Positions 20,289-31,930 of a DNA stretch of 64,000 bases are shown piece after piece. The notes below the pieces were generated by a model. That model was given only the letters and a program-made list of their open reading frames with translations. It had not been told where the DNA came from and did no database searches. The first letter of the stretch is position 1. Each line of letters begins with the position of its first letter. The DNA lies in the NCBI GenBank assembly GCA_963921795.1, contig OY997640.1:14929781-14993780 (forward strand). Direction: 5' to 3'. A program made the position numbers and the translations under genes. The stretch comes from Nannobrachium achirus. Taxonomy: Eukaryota > Chordata > Actinopteri > Myctophiformes > Myctophidae.

Positions 20289-21257
20289 TAGACACCCTTT
20301 ATATTATACTAGTGCTCCCTTTTCCTGATCATCCTAGGGAATAATACTTAGGCTACTTTGCACAGATATGGTTAACATGTCCAAACAGACCTCAAAATGT
20401 ATGTTTTTGAGCAGTGCAAACCGCTCCTATGTTTGACTTAAAGGAGTAGTTCACCCCCAAAATGACCTTTTTTCTATTGATTACTCATGCCATGGAGACT
20501 AGAGTTCAATAATATTTTTAGTTTTTTGTCGCATTCCTAAGACAAAAATTTGATAACAATAAATTTACCCCCATTCATTCCGGATGGTGACCCGTTTCGA
20601 AACGGGTCACCATCCGGAATCAATGGGGGTAAATTTACTATTTACTAATTTTTGTCTTAGGAATGCGACAAAAACCAAAAAATATTATTGAACTCTACTC
20701 TCCATGGCAGGGCTGCCAAGTCTCACGCTTTGAGCGTGAGAGACACGCAATTTAACCTCTTCTCACGCCACACGCCACACTTGTCATTTCTCACGCATTT
20801 TTACAGCCATCCCACCGACCTCTCCCGAAAGTTGCGGGGGTTTTCTCACTCGGTAAAAGTCGCACAGAAAATTCTAAGCGCAGTGAATGCAGCTGCACTG
20901 CTCCTCCACTCTCTCTCCCCTCTACACACATGCAGGCGACGGAGCGAGAGAGAGAGAGAGAGCCCTACAGACGGCCGTTGCTGCGAGCTAGCGGGGCCGG
21001 GGATCGCGCCGCCTCGCGGGGCCGCGGTGGAGAAACACACTCGCTCCGCGAGTAAACGCCGAGCGATATTTCACAAAGATGACCACAATCCAGCTCTTGC
21101 CTCCCGCGAGCGCATGCATGAACGAGCCCACGCGCAATAATTTCATGGGTTAACACGCCTAATATCCCCTATTCTGAGGAGGGCTTTAGAAGAGATAGGG
21201 CGGTTTTGAACCAACACTACTACCGGTACTCTACTGGAGGGAAGAATCCCAGTAGCC

Positions 21258-21676
21258 CAGTGGTTCTCAACTTGTGGGTCGGGACCCCCAGTGGGGTCCC
21301 CAAATTATTTTTGGGGGGTCGCCATGATTAACTTAATGTGCAACGTTGTTTTCTCACTCAACAGTATGCTAAACAAACTAACATAACGTTTAAGTGTATA
21401 GAGGGCATCTGCACATTTCTAAAGTGACAATTTAAGGACTTTTTAATAGCTCTAAAATGACAAATTAAACTGTCAACTGTACAAATTGTCAGGTATTAGA
21501 GACAGACATTGTGAAAATAGCAGATCTACATGCTCACGTGTATCTGCTATTTTCACAGTAGAGCCGTGTTATACAAAATGTTGCCTGAACTCTTATAGGG
21601 TGGGGTGGGGGGGTGGGGGGTCCCCAGTTAAAATATGATTATTTGGGGCGCAGGCTGAAAAGGTTGAGAACCACTG
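21258..21676. mobile_element. hAT MITE with CAGTGGTTCTCAAC termini
   Basis: 419 bp; left CAGTGGTTCTCAAC, right GTTGAGAACCACTG; flanked by CAGTAGCC and AAGTAGCC, an 8-bp duplication with one change. The centre carries the third GATCTACA hairpin (21510-21558). Confidence 0.9.
21510..21558. repeat. GATCTACAAGCTCACA hairpin, locus 3
   Basis: TGTGAAAATAGCAGAT...ATCTGCTATTTTCACA with ACATGCTCACGTG in the loop region. Confidence 0.85.
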
Positions 21677-22240
21677 AAGTAGCCTACTGATGAGTTTTAA
21701 ATGTTTGATAAATACACAGTGCTGTCAAACAAGTCTATGGAGCTATCTATGACATCCATTAAGATTTCATTTGCAACATAATTTTGATACAATATGTAGT
21801 GGGGGTCCTGCTTCATCTCCCTTAGCTAAGGGGTCCTTGACTTGAAAACATCTTCTTGCCTGCAGTGCCTGCCTGGCAAACAGCCAGTAGCCACAAATCA
21901 CATTATAAAAATAGAAATGATTTCCCAGGATATTTCATCAGCTGCTATAGTAACAACAACAACAATAATTACTAATAAATGTATATTTATTGGTCATTCT
22001 TGTTGCAAGTTTATTTCTACTTGTGCTGGTCACTCAGTTTGAATGCTTTATAAGCATGAGGTAGTGACCCGTCTGCGCCAACCAACTTAAGCCCCACACG
22101 CCACGAAATCGCTCTAAATCGATGTTAAAAAGGCCCAAAAATGTCTCACTCTTAAAAATTTCTGGAACTTGGCAGCCCTGCCATGGCATATGAGTAATCA
22201 ATAGAAAAAAAGTCATTTTGGGGGTGAACTACTCCTTTAA

Positions 22241-23518
22241 GGAAAATTCCAGAATAAAACATATTAATCCTTAATCAGCCTTTTATCACGTATGTACATA
22301 CCTGGTATGATGGATTTCTGTCATAGTGGTCGATTTTCCTTTCAACACAGGACTCCTCGTAATCTCTCCCCACAGCCAAAACGGTGGTCAATTGAGGTCC
22401 TCCAAAAGCGCTAATTTTCACCGCTGCAAAGTTACTTTTTTCTTCATAAATCTTCTATTTATAGTTCCAAGAGAGCCAGTAATCCACTGTTTTATCGCGG
22501 CTTGAGGGAAATGGCCGTTGTTTACATGATCCCAATACTAGCACTCAGAGAAGAAGAATGAAGTCTTGCGTGATTACCGCGCCCCTTTTAGCTTTTTCTA
22601 TTAGCGCAAATGAAAGCTTTCTCCTGGAGTTATTACAGCCAGTATGTACACAACAAGGCATCGTGGTATATATATAAAAAATAAGAAAGCAGAAGAATAT
22701 AATCTAGTTAGTCTGTTGATCGCTAGAATCTAGTAATATGACTGAGAAGGATCACACAACAACAACGCATACTACGGACTTCCTGTGGTCATAAGGTAAT
22801 TCTATTACCTTATTTATTTTATTTTCCTCAATACATTTCTTCGATTTTATTTATTATTTATTCATGGAATTACTTACAAAATAACTTTGACATGTATTAT
22901 CATTATTTGTAAACAATGTAGGCTACAATATAAACACAAAATAATCGTATTTTCCTCAAGACATTCTGCAATGCCTCACCAAATAAACTTTAGGTAATAA
23001 TTACCTCATAATGCCGGTCATGAGGTAGCGATCAACAGACTAACTAGATTATATTCTTCTGCTTTCTTATTTTTTATATATATACCACGATGCCTTGTTG
23101 TGTACATACTGGCTGTAATAACTCCAGGAGAAAGCTTTCATTTGCGCTAATAGAAAAAGCTAAAAGGGGCGCGGTAATCACGCGAGACGCGAGACTTCAT
23201 TCTTCTTCTCTGAGTGCTAGTATTGGGATCATGTAAACAACGGCCATTTCCCTCAAGCCGCGATAAAACAGTGGATTACTGGCTCTCTTGGAACTATAAA
23301 TAGAAGATTTATGAAGAAAAAAGTAACTTTGCAGCGGTGAAAATTAGCGCTTTTGGAGGACCTCAATTGACCACCGTTTTGGCTGTGGGGAGAGATTACG
23401 AGGAGTCCTGTGTTGAAAGGAAAATCGACCACTATGACAGAAATCCATCATACCAGGTATGTACATACGTGATAAAAGGCTGATTAAGGATTAATATGTT
23501 TTATTCTGGAATTTTCCT
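22241..23518. mobile_element. Large TTAA-flanked palindrome B (Kolobok-like)
   Basis: Arms of about 490 bp (22241-22730 and 23030-23518) are almost perfect inverted copies, from GGAAAATTCCAGAATAAAAC to TCTGTTGATCGCTA. The loop of about 300 bp is AT-rich. TTAA at 22237-22240 is shared with MITE A; the other is at 23519-23522. Arms contain no recognised coding sequence. Confidence 0.93.
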
Positions 23519-23524
23519 TTAAGC

Positions 23525-23640
23525 TGGCCTCACACTAGCCGATAATCGGGGAATTTAATAACCCTCTCGTCAATCGTTCTGCCTGCGTCTGAAATGGGCT
23601 CGATTATCGGGCATACATTTCGTCTGGTGTGAGGGCTCAC
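23525..23640. repeat. Short inverted repeat around CCGATAATCGG
   Basis: GGCCTCACACTAG...CCGATAATCGG faces CGATTATCGG...CTGGTGTGAGGGC. A small MITE-like unit; borders uncertain. Confidence 0.4.
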
Positions 23641-23787
23641 AGATCTAATCTGAGCCCAACCGAGTGGCTCGCAGGACTATCAGGGATAGCCCGACTCTTT
23701 TCAAAATGTTTTGATATTTTTCTGGATCGCTATACTGGTATGGAACATCAAGCAGGAGACCGAGAGAAAGACAGCCGCTGATCGACA

Positions 23788-23858
23788 GATCTCTCTCTCT
23801 CTCTCTCTTTCTCTCTCCATCTCTCCCTTTCTCTCTCTCACTCACACACACACACAGG
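23788..23858. repeat. (CT)n/(CA)n microsatellite
   Basis: CT-rich run followed by CACACACACA; ORFs crossing it on both strands are artefacts. Confidence 0.95.
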
Positions 23859-23913
23859 CGCGCAGACACACTTTTCATACCGTCCGTTGTATCATGATTG
23901 TGATGGGAATTAA

Positions 23914-24240
23914 AGGGCCACTTCACCTCTGGGACAACTAGATCTTATTTTATTGTTGTTTGGGACTCAATCAACACAATCCTGAGTTATTTTTTGTATT
24001 CAATCTGTGTTTTGAGATATTTTAGTATTTCAGCTGTGCTAGTGATGCATTTTGCATCATATGATGCATTTTGCATCATCATGCTGCATCATATGATGCA
24101 AAACGCATCACTAGCACAGCTGAAATACTAAAATATCTCAAACACACAGATTGAACACAAAGAATAACTCAGGATTGTGTTGATTGTGTCCCAAACAACA
24201 ATAAAATAAGATCTGGTTGTACCAGAGTTGAAGTGGCCCT
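23914..24240. mobile_element. TTAA-flanked palindromic MITE C (Kolobok-like)
   Basis: 327 bp, TIR AGGGCCACTTCA...TGAAGTGGCCCT, TTAA at 23910-23913 and 24241-24244. The arms meet at a set of GCATCATATGATGC palindromes. Confidence 0.92.
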
Positions 24241-24388
24241 TTAAAACTCAACGGTAGTGGGTTTGTTTTATATCAGCAGAAATATAGTCGCTACCAGTCA
24301 CCAGCTACCAATCATTTTCCTCTGATTAGGACTCCTACAACACCATCTGATTTTTTTTTTTGCAAGTAGAAATTAATTCGGGTCTTGC

Positions 24389-24859
24389 AGGGTTAATAGA
24401 CACTCGATGAGGCATACAGCGGAAAAGCAATTTATATGCACTATTTGTGGCAAATGCTTTTACATCGGAAACCTAAAAAAAAAACACATGGTGACACATT
24501 CAGGAGAAAATAAGCCCTAAAGCTTTATGTGTACAGTTTGTGGCAAAGGCTATACTCAAGCAAGTGATTTAAACATCCACATGAGGTTTCATACAGGGGA
24601 AAAACCCTTTACTTGTATAGTTTGTGGCAAAGGCTGGATTAGTTCAACCTGTCTAAAACACCACATGTTTACTCATACAGTTGAAAAGCCCTTCACTTGT
24701 CCAGTTTGTGGTAAAGGTTTGAGTAAGACGTGTATACTAAACGCACACACAAAGTCTGGAGGATATACAGTAAGCCCTCTGAGTAAAGCCATTGACATTG
24801 ACAAAAGTACACCTCTAAAATCCACACAAGGATTGAGATTAATAATCAATGTGTTGTAG
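24389..24859 (+). pseudogene. C2H2 zinc-finger gene fragment
   Basis: An acceptor-like TCTTGCAG leads into the H-x3-H end of one finger, then finger 1 (CTICGKCF...LKKKHMVTH), an in-frame TAA in the linker, finger 2 (CTVCGKGY...LNIHMRFH), the linker TGEKPF, finger 3 (CIVCGKGW...LKHHMFTH) and a finger 4 with Cys pair but lost His ligands. Such tandem fingers bind DNA in the nucleus. The stop, the variant linkers (TVEKPF, SGENKP) and the decayed last finger mark a relic of a polydactyl zinc-finger gene. AATAAA at 25319 might be its old polyadenylation signal. Confidence 0.85.
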
Positions 24860-26240
24860 AACTAACAGCAGAACGATGGGATAATACGAAAATGTCATGA
24901 CTTTCCTCTCTGTTTAAAATGCTTACATTTGGGATTATTTACTCAACCCAACAGCATTCTGACTTAGATAACGAGTCATAAAATAGTTAAAATGTTATGT
25001 AATGAATTAGATTTACAAATACAAAGTATGATGGTTTGATATCTATGGTTGTCATTATTTTCAAATTGTTTAAAGATGAAAAAATATGTTTAATGCAATG
25101 TATGATTAAAACAATGTTTGGAGTTATTGTCATGCCTATGCATTTTTGAGCAACCCAGACAGGCATGCTTATGTGTAGTTTTTTTTTGGCAGAAATTGCC
25201 TTTATGAATCCAAATACGTAAATATTTTAGTGGGGTGGGGTGTTTTGTAAAGGCTGTGTTGGTCATTGTGTGTAGAAGTCACAAGAAAGAGGAGCTTGTG
25301 CTTGTGGATGAACTTCAAAATAAAACTTGTGTTTACATAGATAGGTAGAAAACTTTATTATAGTGTCACTCCTCACATTTACATAAAAAAAACACAGCAT
25401 ATTTCATTTGTCATAATTTGAGGACCACTCACTTGGAGTTGTGAGGCACCTTTTAGTTAATAATAAATTAAAAACTTGTAAAGTACTAAGGTTTAAAAAC
25501 AGTTACACATTTAAAAAGGAATCAAGCAATACAAAATAAAAATACGAATACAGAGTAAACAAAATGAACAAGATAAACAGTGGGGCAGTTTATGGACCGG
25601 TACTTAGAAAAGCTAATCTTCTTTTTTAAGATGAGATGGCAGGCTTTGGCACATTCGATTGCACAGTGTTTACCAGCTAAAATTACACTCAGTTTATTAT
25701 GATCATCCAGATAATTAAAAAGTTCTACCTGTTGTGATATTGAAAGGAATAGTTCAGAACAGATGTTCAGAACGGATGTCCTGACTAATCATAAAATGTA
25801 TCCCTGCTTTAAAACCGCTCTGAAAGGTCAATTACAGGCGGCTGCTACTCAAAACTGGTATTAAAGACAGAGACTATCCTTACATCCCACTGACCTTTCT
25901 ACTGTAAATCCCATTTATTTTTTATTTTGTTTGACAAAAAAGTTTTTTTTTTTCAATGTCATTCAATGTTATTGGAGTTCAAAATGTATCCTTTCCTATG
26001 CAAACCTCTAATAAAGTCTTAAATCAATCTATACTAGTATGTTGATATAATTTATCTTTAGTCACATCACCCCTGTTCTATACAAACTCCATAAGATCCC
26101 CTCCATACATTCAACGCCATCCATAACCTCGCCTCCCCAGACTGACCTCCTGCCCCTTGCCTCTGGAATTCCCTCCCTGACATCAGAAACAGTGACTCAG
26201 TCTCCACATTTAAAATCTGGGGACTGGGAGTGTACCATTT
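24860..26240. other. AT-rich intergenic DNA
   Basis: No gene seen. A polyadenylation-type AATAAA lies at 25319-25324. Short frames only. Confidence 0.5.
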
Positions 26241-26411
26241 AATTGCCTAATCATCATTACCCGTGTCTGCCATGTCTTTAACGTGGACTTTATTCTCCCA
26301 AATCCCAGATACTCTTACAATTTAATTTTGTCAAACTGCATGGAAAACAATTACCAAATATGTTTTTGTTCTTGTTGCCGGCGATGTAACCGGCAAGGAA
26401 GGTCACCCCCC
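26241..26411 (-). pseudogene. SLC25A3/env chimeric block, left half
   Basis: Minus-strand remnant of the block seen at 51.9-52.1 and 53.7-53.8 kb. It includes the codons for TFLAGYIAG (about 26385-26411), a conserved segment of the mitochondrial phosphate carrier, followed by intron-like DNA. The LTR element at 26412-30270 separates it from its upstream half at 30271-30392. Confidence 0.75.
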
Positions 26412-26974
26412 TTAATAAATAAATTATGGATCTCTAAATCCATAGTGAAAATAAGACAAAGAGACCAAAGGACTATATTCTTAGATTGCTGTATTGAGGA
26501 GAGACAGACAAGGAAGACAGACAGTGGGCATACCATCCTAGTGGTATGCTTTCTAATCTCTCTCCCCACCACTAGCTGGCAGGTCGAGAATTCTCTCTCC
26601 CAAAATGGAAGTTACATTCAGTATATAAAGACATACAGTTATGACACTAAGATCTTCGTGGGACTCATTGATTCGTTCCCATATCATAACAAGGAAGTAG
26701 TAGGAACTCATTGATTTGTTCCCATATCATAACAAGGAAATAACAGGAAGAAAGTGCCACGTAGTGCTGGTTATTTTCCACCACTCGTGACTTATACAGT
26801 ATATCATGATTTCATAGTCTTAAGTTATTATGACCTGTAATCTTTAGCCTGACCCTACAGTATCCGACCAAAATGTGGTCTCATACTGTACGTTCAGTTC
26901 ATATATATATCTTATATGGTCATATGAGACTCATACACAAACATAGAATTATGTATAATAATTCATATCTAACA
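26412..26974 (-). repeat. LTR copy 1 (3' LTR on minus strand)
   Basis: 563 bp. TATATATCTTATATGGTCAT near 26896 holds TATA-like elements. Confidence 0.9.
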
Positions 26975-29707
26975 ATCTATCCTTTTCATATTTGTATGAG
27001 GTTCATATGACCTCCATATTAAACATTTTATCAGGGTAATAATAATAATAATATTTCTAATATTTAGAAATTCAAATTTCGAAAAGGACTGTAATATTTT
27101 TTTAAAGGGAACTGTAATAAATCCTTAAAGTTTAAAGAAACATGACACTTCATTTCATCGTTTGTACAGATGAATGAAGACAGATAAAACTAAAGAATAA
27201 AGAAAGAAAACAAATAAAAGATGAATTGAAAAGTCGATGATGACGGTGGTGATGACGATGATGATGATGACGTGGTGGGGCATTGTAGAGACGTGAGGAG
27301 GAGGACCTGCAGTTGATGTGGGGTTGTTCTGGGTCTCTTCTTTCTTCTCAGGTAGTTCCTATACGGGGGAGAGGACCTGGCCAGTTTACTGTTTCCAAAA
27401 CAATTTAGTTCATCATGATAGTGTTTGTACTACACATGGCATCACAACAGTGCAACAGGAACTCACCGACCAGGCACGATTTTTACATCGTGCCGCTGCG
27501 GTGGATTGGCATGCACTGCTGGCCTGGCCTCAGGTTGTGGTTCGTCTGCACCCCATCAGTCAGGTGGTTTTCGATGATGACCCGATTCTCCTTCCCCACA
27601 CTGCTCCTCCTCCGTCACCGTCAGCCCATGTAACAGAAACATTTCAAATTAAGTTTCAAATAAATCTTAAATCAATGAAAAACCAAATTAAATAAATTAA
27701 AATCAAATCAAAATGAAATTAAAATCAAAATGAATCCTTAAACACTCCCCTTTTGTTACAACTTATAGTTGTGACATAACAGTTATAATAAAATAATTTA
27801 AATTATTTAAATCAATGAAAAGGGCAGGGTACAGTAGCAGTGGGTACAGGGGAGACGGACAGTTGAAACTGTCAGTGATAAGTAATACGCCTCAGGGGCG
27901 AGAAGCGACCTTGTGTCCTTCTCAGCAATGGGGTCTAATTTGGTTGTTATGGTAAACAGGGACATGACGTTCCCAACCAAGAGATTTATGGGTAATGGAG
28001 TTTTTCTCAAATGTATTCATAACAAGACAGGATAGAACTTAAACAAAATATTTTAGACAGAAAACAATTTAATGTTGACGAAAACTAGGAGAAAGGAAAG
28101 TCTAAACAGAGACACTTGTTCCCAAAACAATTCTCTCACACACAGACCATCTGACCTTGAAGGCTGCAGATGTCTAACAGGCACACAGGCACACATACGC
28201 ACACACCTCAACAGGCATGAATCACAGTCAACACGCACGCTCACGCACACACTCACACAAGAGTGATGGAGAGGGAGTGGAACAGATAAGGGGTTAAAGC
28301 GACATTTACGCACACACAGGCGCATGCCCGCACTCACACATACAGAGATGGGAGTCAGAGAGGGGGGGGTTTACTGAAGCAGCACCCACACGCACAAATC
28401 TTCTGCTCGCACACACATACAGGACAGTAAATTCATTCTCACAGAAAAGTCATCAAATAAATGAAATTATACTCAAACACAGCCAGAAGCCTCTAGCAGG
28501 TTTTAAATCTTAACGTTACAACATATTATATTAATTTAGACATCCTAATTTAGTTAGTTATTCTTAATCTTAAATCTTAACTTTAATTTCTCAGAGACAT
28601 TTTAAAACGTCTTAAAAGTATTTAATATTACAGAAAACAGAACTGGTCAGTAAAAACGGTCTTAAAGATAAACATATTGCTTCTGACTCCCCCACTCTGC
28701 TTCGCGAGGGCAAGCGAGGGAGTGAGAGGCGTAGAGTAAACGGAGTGAATTCGGTACCAAAACAGACAGATAACAAAATAATACTGGACATTAGACATAC
28801 TGTGGCGCCTATTGGTTACGTCTTAATGCTGGTCAAAAGACTAACTTTCCTACCCCCCTGATAACGTTCCGTTTTAACATCAGTCCGGGTCAAGCCCAGT
28901 CCCACACGAGGACTGAGAGGATGAGCCTTGCAAAAAACCCGTAAACCCCATGGTGGGCTCTAGCCTCCGTGACCAAACGGGGCGAATCCCACCTTAACCT
29001 CAACAAACAACAAAAAGACAACAAAACGGTACCGAAAAAAAAGTTTAAGTCTGAAAATATTTGTCTCTGCTTCCCCATGAGAGGGAGAGAAGCCAAACGG
29101 AGAGATAGGTAAAAATAGATTAAAGTGTTGATCACCACCTTGAAACGTTGTAAGATGAAACGGAGTGAATTTTACGACCATTCTGTGTCTATAGATAAGG
29201 GTTAATTTACGACGCGTGTCAAACCAAAACATTATTAGGAGCTATCGGACTCCTCCAGACGGAGGGAGAACATACTTCACAAATCATCTTAATTATCATA
29301 ACATTAACATCGTTAATTCAAAGTTCAAAGACACGACGCGTTACGGGGACTTAGTAAATATGTACTTATCTTAATCAACTTAGGAATTTGCCAAGCGCAG
29401 AGATCCAGGTGCAGCCCAGGACCGGGGGAGTATCCAACCTCTTGTCCGACGGTCCAACACGGTCCGCTGCTCCCGGATGTCCACGCAGTTCCACATTAAT
29501 CCAAAACTCATAACACTGTTGTCAAATAAAATCCTTTGTCTGAAAATACAGCAATGTAGAGAATTCCAATTTGGCTGGTTCCAGATACGTGTTGCAACAT
29601 TGTTCCACCGGGGGAGAGAAAGTGAACTTAAATGGCTGAACAGCCTGAACACTCCGTCCCTCAGTCGGCCAATGTTGACAAACTGTATGCGGCTAACGAC
29701 GGACCAA

Positions 29708-30270
29708 TTAATAAATAAATTATGGATCTCTAAATCCATAGTGAAAATAAGACAAAGAGACCAAAGGACTATATTCTTAGATTGCTGTATTGAGGAGAGA
29801 CAGACAAGGAAGACAGACAGTGGGCATACCATCCTAGTGGTATGCTTTCTAATCTCTCTCCCCACCACTAGCTGGCAGGTCGAGAATTCTCTCTCCCAAA
29901 ATGGAAGTTACATTCAGTATATAAAGACATACAGTTATGACAGTAAGATCTTCGTGGGACTCATTGATTCGTTCCCATATCATAACAAGGAAGTAGTAGG
30001 AACTCATTGATTTGTTCCCATATCATAACAAGGAAATAACAGGAAGAAAGTGCCACGTAGTGCTGGTTATTTTCCACCACTCGTGACTTATACAGTATAT
30101 CATGATTTCATAGTCTAAAGTTATTATGACCTGTAATCTTTAGCCTGACCCTACAGTATCCGACCAAAATGTGGTCTCATACTGTACGTTCAGTTCATAT
30201 ATATATCTTATATGGTCATATGAGACTCATACACAAACATAGAATTATGTATAATAATTCATATCTAACA
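29708..30270 (-). repeat. LTR copy 2 (5' LTR on minus strand)
   Basis: Matches copy 1 except near 29944 (G for C) and 30119 (A for T). The 162-codon minus frame that crosses it and the leader is not supported as a gene. Confidence 0.9.
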
Positions 30271-30392
30271 CCCCTCCTCTGCGTACATCTTGGGCGCACA
30301 CGCTCTCAGGGTGTTGGCATAACCTGGGTCTGGATGCACACTTTACACGCCTCCATCGGGGCCAGGGCGAGGTCTGAAAAGAACTCTGCACT
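30271..30392 (-). pseudogene. SLC25A3: SLC25A3 exon fragment ([11 protein letters not shown] segment)
   Basis: On the minus strand, after an acceptor-like TTCAGTGCAG, the codons read [20 protein letters not shown] and continue, one base out of frame, to the [17 protein letters not shown] stretch. In the phosphate carrier this is AEFFADIALAPMEAAKVRIQ, around the third transmembrane helix and its matrix signature. The frameshift near 30318 and the R-to-C change disable it. The LTR element cut it just before the TFLAGYIAG codons. Confidence 0.8.
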
Positions 30393-30790
30393 GAAGGGGT
30401 TAAGATAAAAGTAGGCCTAGGGCCTGTGCACACAACACAATCCTCATTATATTTGTGTGATTCTACCATTTCCAGCCAAGTATTAGTTTGTTTAAAACCA
30501 GTTTCAATTCGTATTACTTTCTCTGGGGTTATTCTTTCTGCCAAGAATTTTCCTCCTGGGATGTCCCTTCGACTGTAGATGTCCCATGGCACTTTCTTAC
30601 TTGGGGGTGGGTCTTTTATAGCCATGTATTTGTCAGTATTCTCAAGAGGGGACATGACTTTAATCTTGAACACACCTACACATAGACACCTAACACTGAC
30701 AATTGCTCTGTCCCAACCAAAAGAATGCTGGTACCATTTACATTTTCAGCCTCCTCATTCAATCCCTGCCCGGAGTGGACATATAGCAAT
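30393..30790 (-). pseudogene. Retroviral envelope-like fragment, copy 1
   Basis: The minus frame (ORF to 30673) has Asn-Gly/Asn-Thr glycosylation-like sites and a CxxC pair in the phrase DCVVC, reminiscent of the surface-subunit CxxC motif of gammaretrovirus-type envelopes. Upstream codons continue to about 30780. It lies where an intron of the SLC25A3-like unit would be. Near-identical blocks occur at 52440-52990 and 53940-54362. Assignment to an envelope gene is tentative; no fusion peptide or transmembrane subunit is present. Confidence 0.45.
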
Positions 30791-31190
30791 AGATGCCTTA
30801 ATGGTCCACGTCACATTGATATAAACCAGTATGCGCACGCCGGTCGGCACCAAATGAACCCCACCGTTCATAGGATGCAATGGATGGCACTCGTGTTTAA
30901 AAATGCATTCCATCAAACTTTCAGATGCCGTTTTTCTCCCAGTGTGGAGGAAGAATGCTTAGGATTTTTACTGTAAATTCTCACTCTTGAAATATATAAT
31001 CCTTAGTTTCTGTTGATTGTAAACAATAATAGCGATTCAAAACAGTTGTCCTTCAAACCCCACCTCTATTCACTGTCATCAGAACAGAGGGAGCGCTCCT
31101 CTTGATTACCCACCCGATCCACTGGATCACCAGAGCGTCTACTGCTCGCCCAGCTGCAGTCCATGAAGCCTAAAGCCGGCATCATAGTCG
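30791..31190. other. Spacer related to the 20.1-kb MITE
   Basis: TGGTCCACGTCACATTGATA near 30803 resembles the left part of the 20106 MITE. Otherwise no gene. Confidence 0.4.
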
Positions 31191-31195
31191 CCTGG

Positions 31196-31491
31196 GCGGT
31201 GGAAGGCTTTACACCGCGGTGTAGTCTTTTCGAGTCTTTTTGAGTCATGAAACTACAACGTTACATCATTCCTCGCGGTGGAGAGCTTTACACCGCAAGT
31301 CCCAACACATCTCTCTGTTTTTACTATCAGACAGACAGGCTCTACACCCCGTTCACTGATTGGTCGATCTAGACCAGTCAGTCACGGTGTACAGGACTCC
31401 ACCGTGAGTGACTATGATGTCCTGCACTTATTTTCTGACTTGAGGTGGACAGCTTTCCACCTCAAATTTGCGGTGGATAGCTCTCCACCGT
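31196..31491. repeat. Cluster of GGTGGA...CACC hairpins
   Basis: Short palindromes GCGGTGGAAGGCTTTACACCGC-type at 31196-31217, 31274-31296, 31442-31463 and 31470-31490, plus a looser one at 31385-31416 (TCACGGTG...CACCGTGA). Stem about 7-8 bp with AGCT-like centres. Confidence 0.75.
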
Positions 31492-31706
31492 ACACTCTGA
31501 TACGGGCTTTATTATGCTCCGTCCTGCGACGGTGTCGCGCGCAGAGCCACAGACCTCCAAGCTCAGAAGGGTTGCATTGGTGACGCGATGTGAGTTTGTA
31601 TATCAGCTACTCGGTTGACGTGGAACACCGTTGCGCAATGAAGTATATATGTCTCGATAAGGGCGCACCCATGGGAGCACCTCACTAGCACACAAGAGGA
31701 GGTTGA

Positions 31707-31815
31707 ATAACCAGTGCTCCCCAAAACAACAGGTTTGGGGATCTGTTGCGAATTGATTACATGATACAGTCAGCTGTGCATTCAGTCTCAATGTTTGTAA
31801 ACAAATAATTGGCCT
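31707..31815. repeat. Partial copy of the 20.1-kb MITE
   Basis: CTCCCCAAAACAACAGGTTT through TCAATGTTTGTAAACA as at 20190-20275; the right terminus is lost. Confidence 0.85.
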
Positions 31816-31930
31816 ATAGAAGCTGCATTGTTTGTTTTCTCCTGTGTGATATCGCCCCCTAGCGGACTCCTTTCATTCCTACAGCTTGTAGCATTATGTG
31901 TGACATCATGCTGGTTGGATAAAACACTCC

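Larger units (their letters stand above)
20708..22180. mobile_element. Non-autonomous element with CAGGGCTGCCAAGT termini
   Basis: Inserted in MITE A between two copies of CCATGG (20702-20707, 22181-22186). Termini CAGGGCTGCCAAGT and ACTTGGCAGCCCTG. It contains TCTCACGC-rich DNA, a GC-rich ORF-like stretch (20870-21130) without recognised product, and the hAT MITE at 21258-21676. Confidence 0.85.
20442..22236. mobile_element. TTAA-flanked palindromic MITE A (Kolobok-like), interrupted
   Basis: TIR AGGAGTAGTTCACCCCC...GGGGGTGAACTACTCCT with TTAA at 20438-20441 and 22237-22240. Before an inner insertion (20708-22180) it was a near-complete palindrome whose centre is an independent perfect hairpin (GGTGACCCGTTTCG/CGAAACGGGTCACC at about 20586-20613). 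TTAA targets with 5'-RGG termini fit Kolobok elements. Confidence 0.88.
26412..30270 (-). mobile_element. Non-autonomous LTR retrotransposon with 563-bp LTRs
   Basis: Direct repeats 26412-26974 and 29708-30270 have equal length and I see two differences. Read on the minus strand each begins TGTTAGATATG. The target duplication is CCCC (26408-26411, 30271-30274). Next to the 5' LTR (minus) comes TTGGTCCGTCGTTAGCC, a primer-site-like sequence starting TGG. A purine stretch GAAAAGGATAGA precedes the 3' LTR. The 2.7-kb interior has no recognisable gag, protease, RT or integrase, so mobilisation would need enzymes from elsewhere. Confidence 0.88.

Noticed and set aside
20846-21140. GC-rich frames on both strands (64 and 150 codons) in the CAGGGCTGCC element
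   Set aside because: No motif and overlapping frames on both strands; compositional.
29380-29868. 162-codon minus frame across the LTR and leader
   Set aside because: Starts in an LTR, no domain, no relation to Gag; most likely chance.
31196-31491. CRISPR-like array
   Set aside because: Repeats are short, unequal and irregularly spaced in eukaryotic DNA; no Cas genes.
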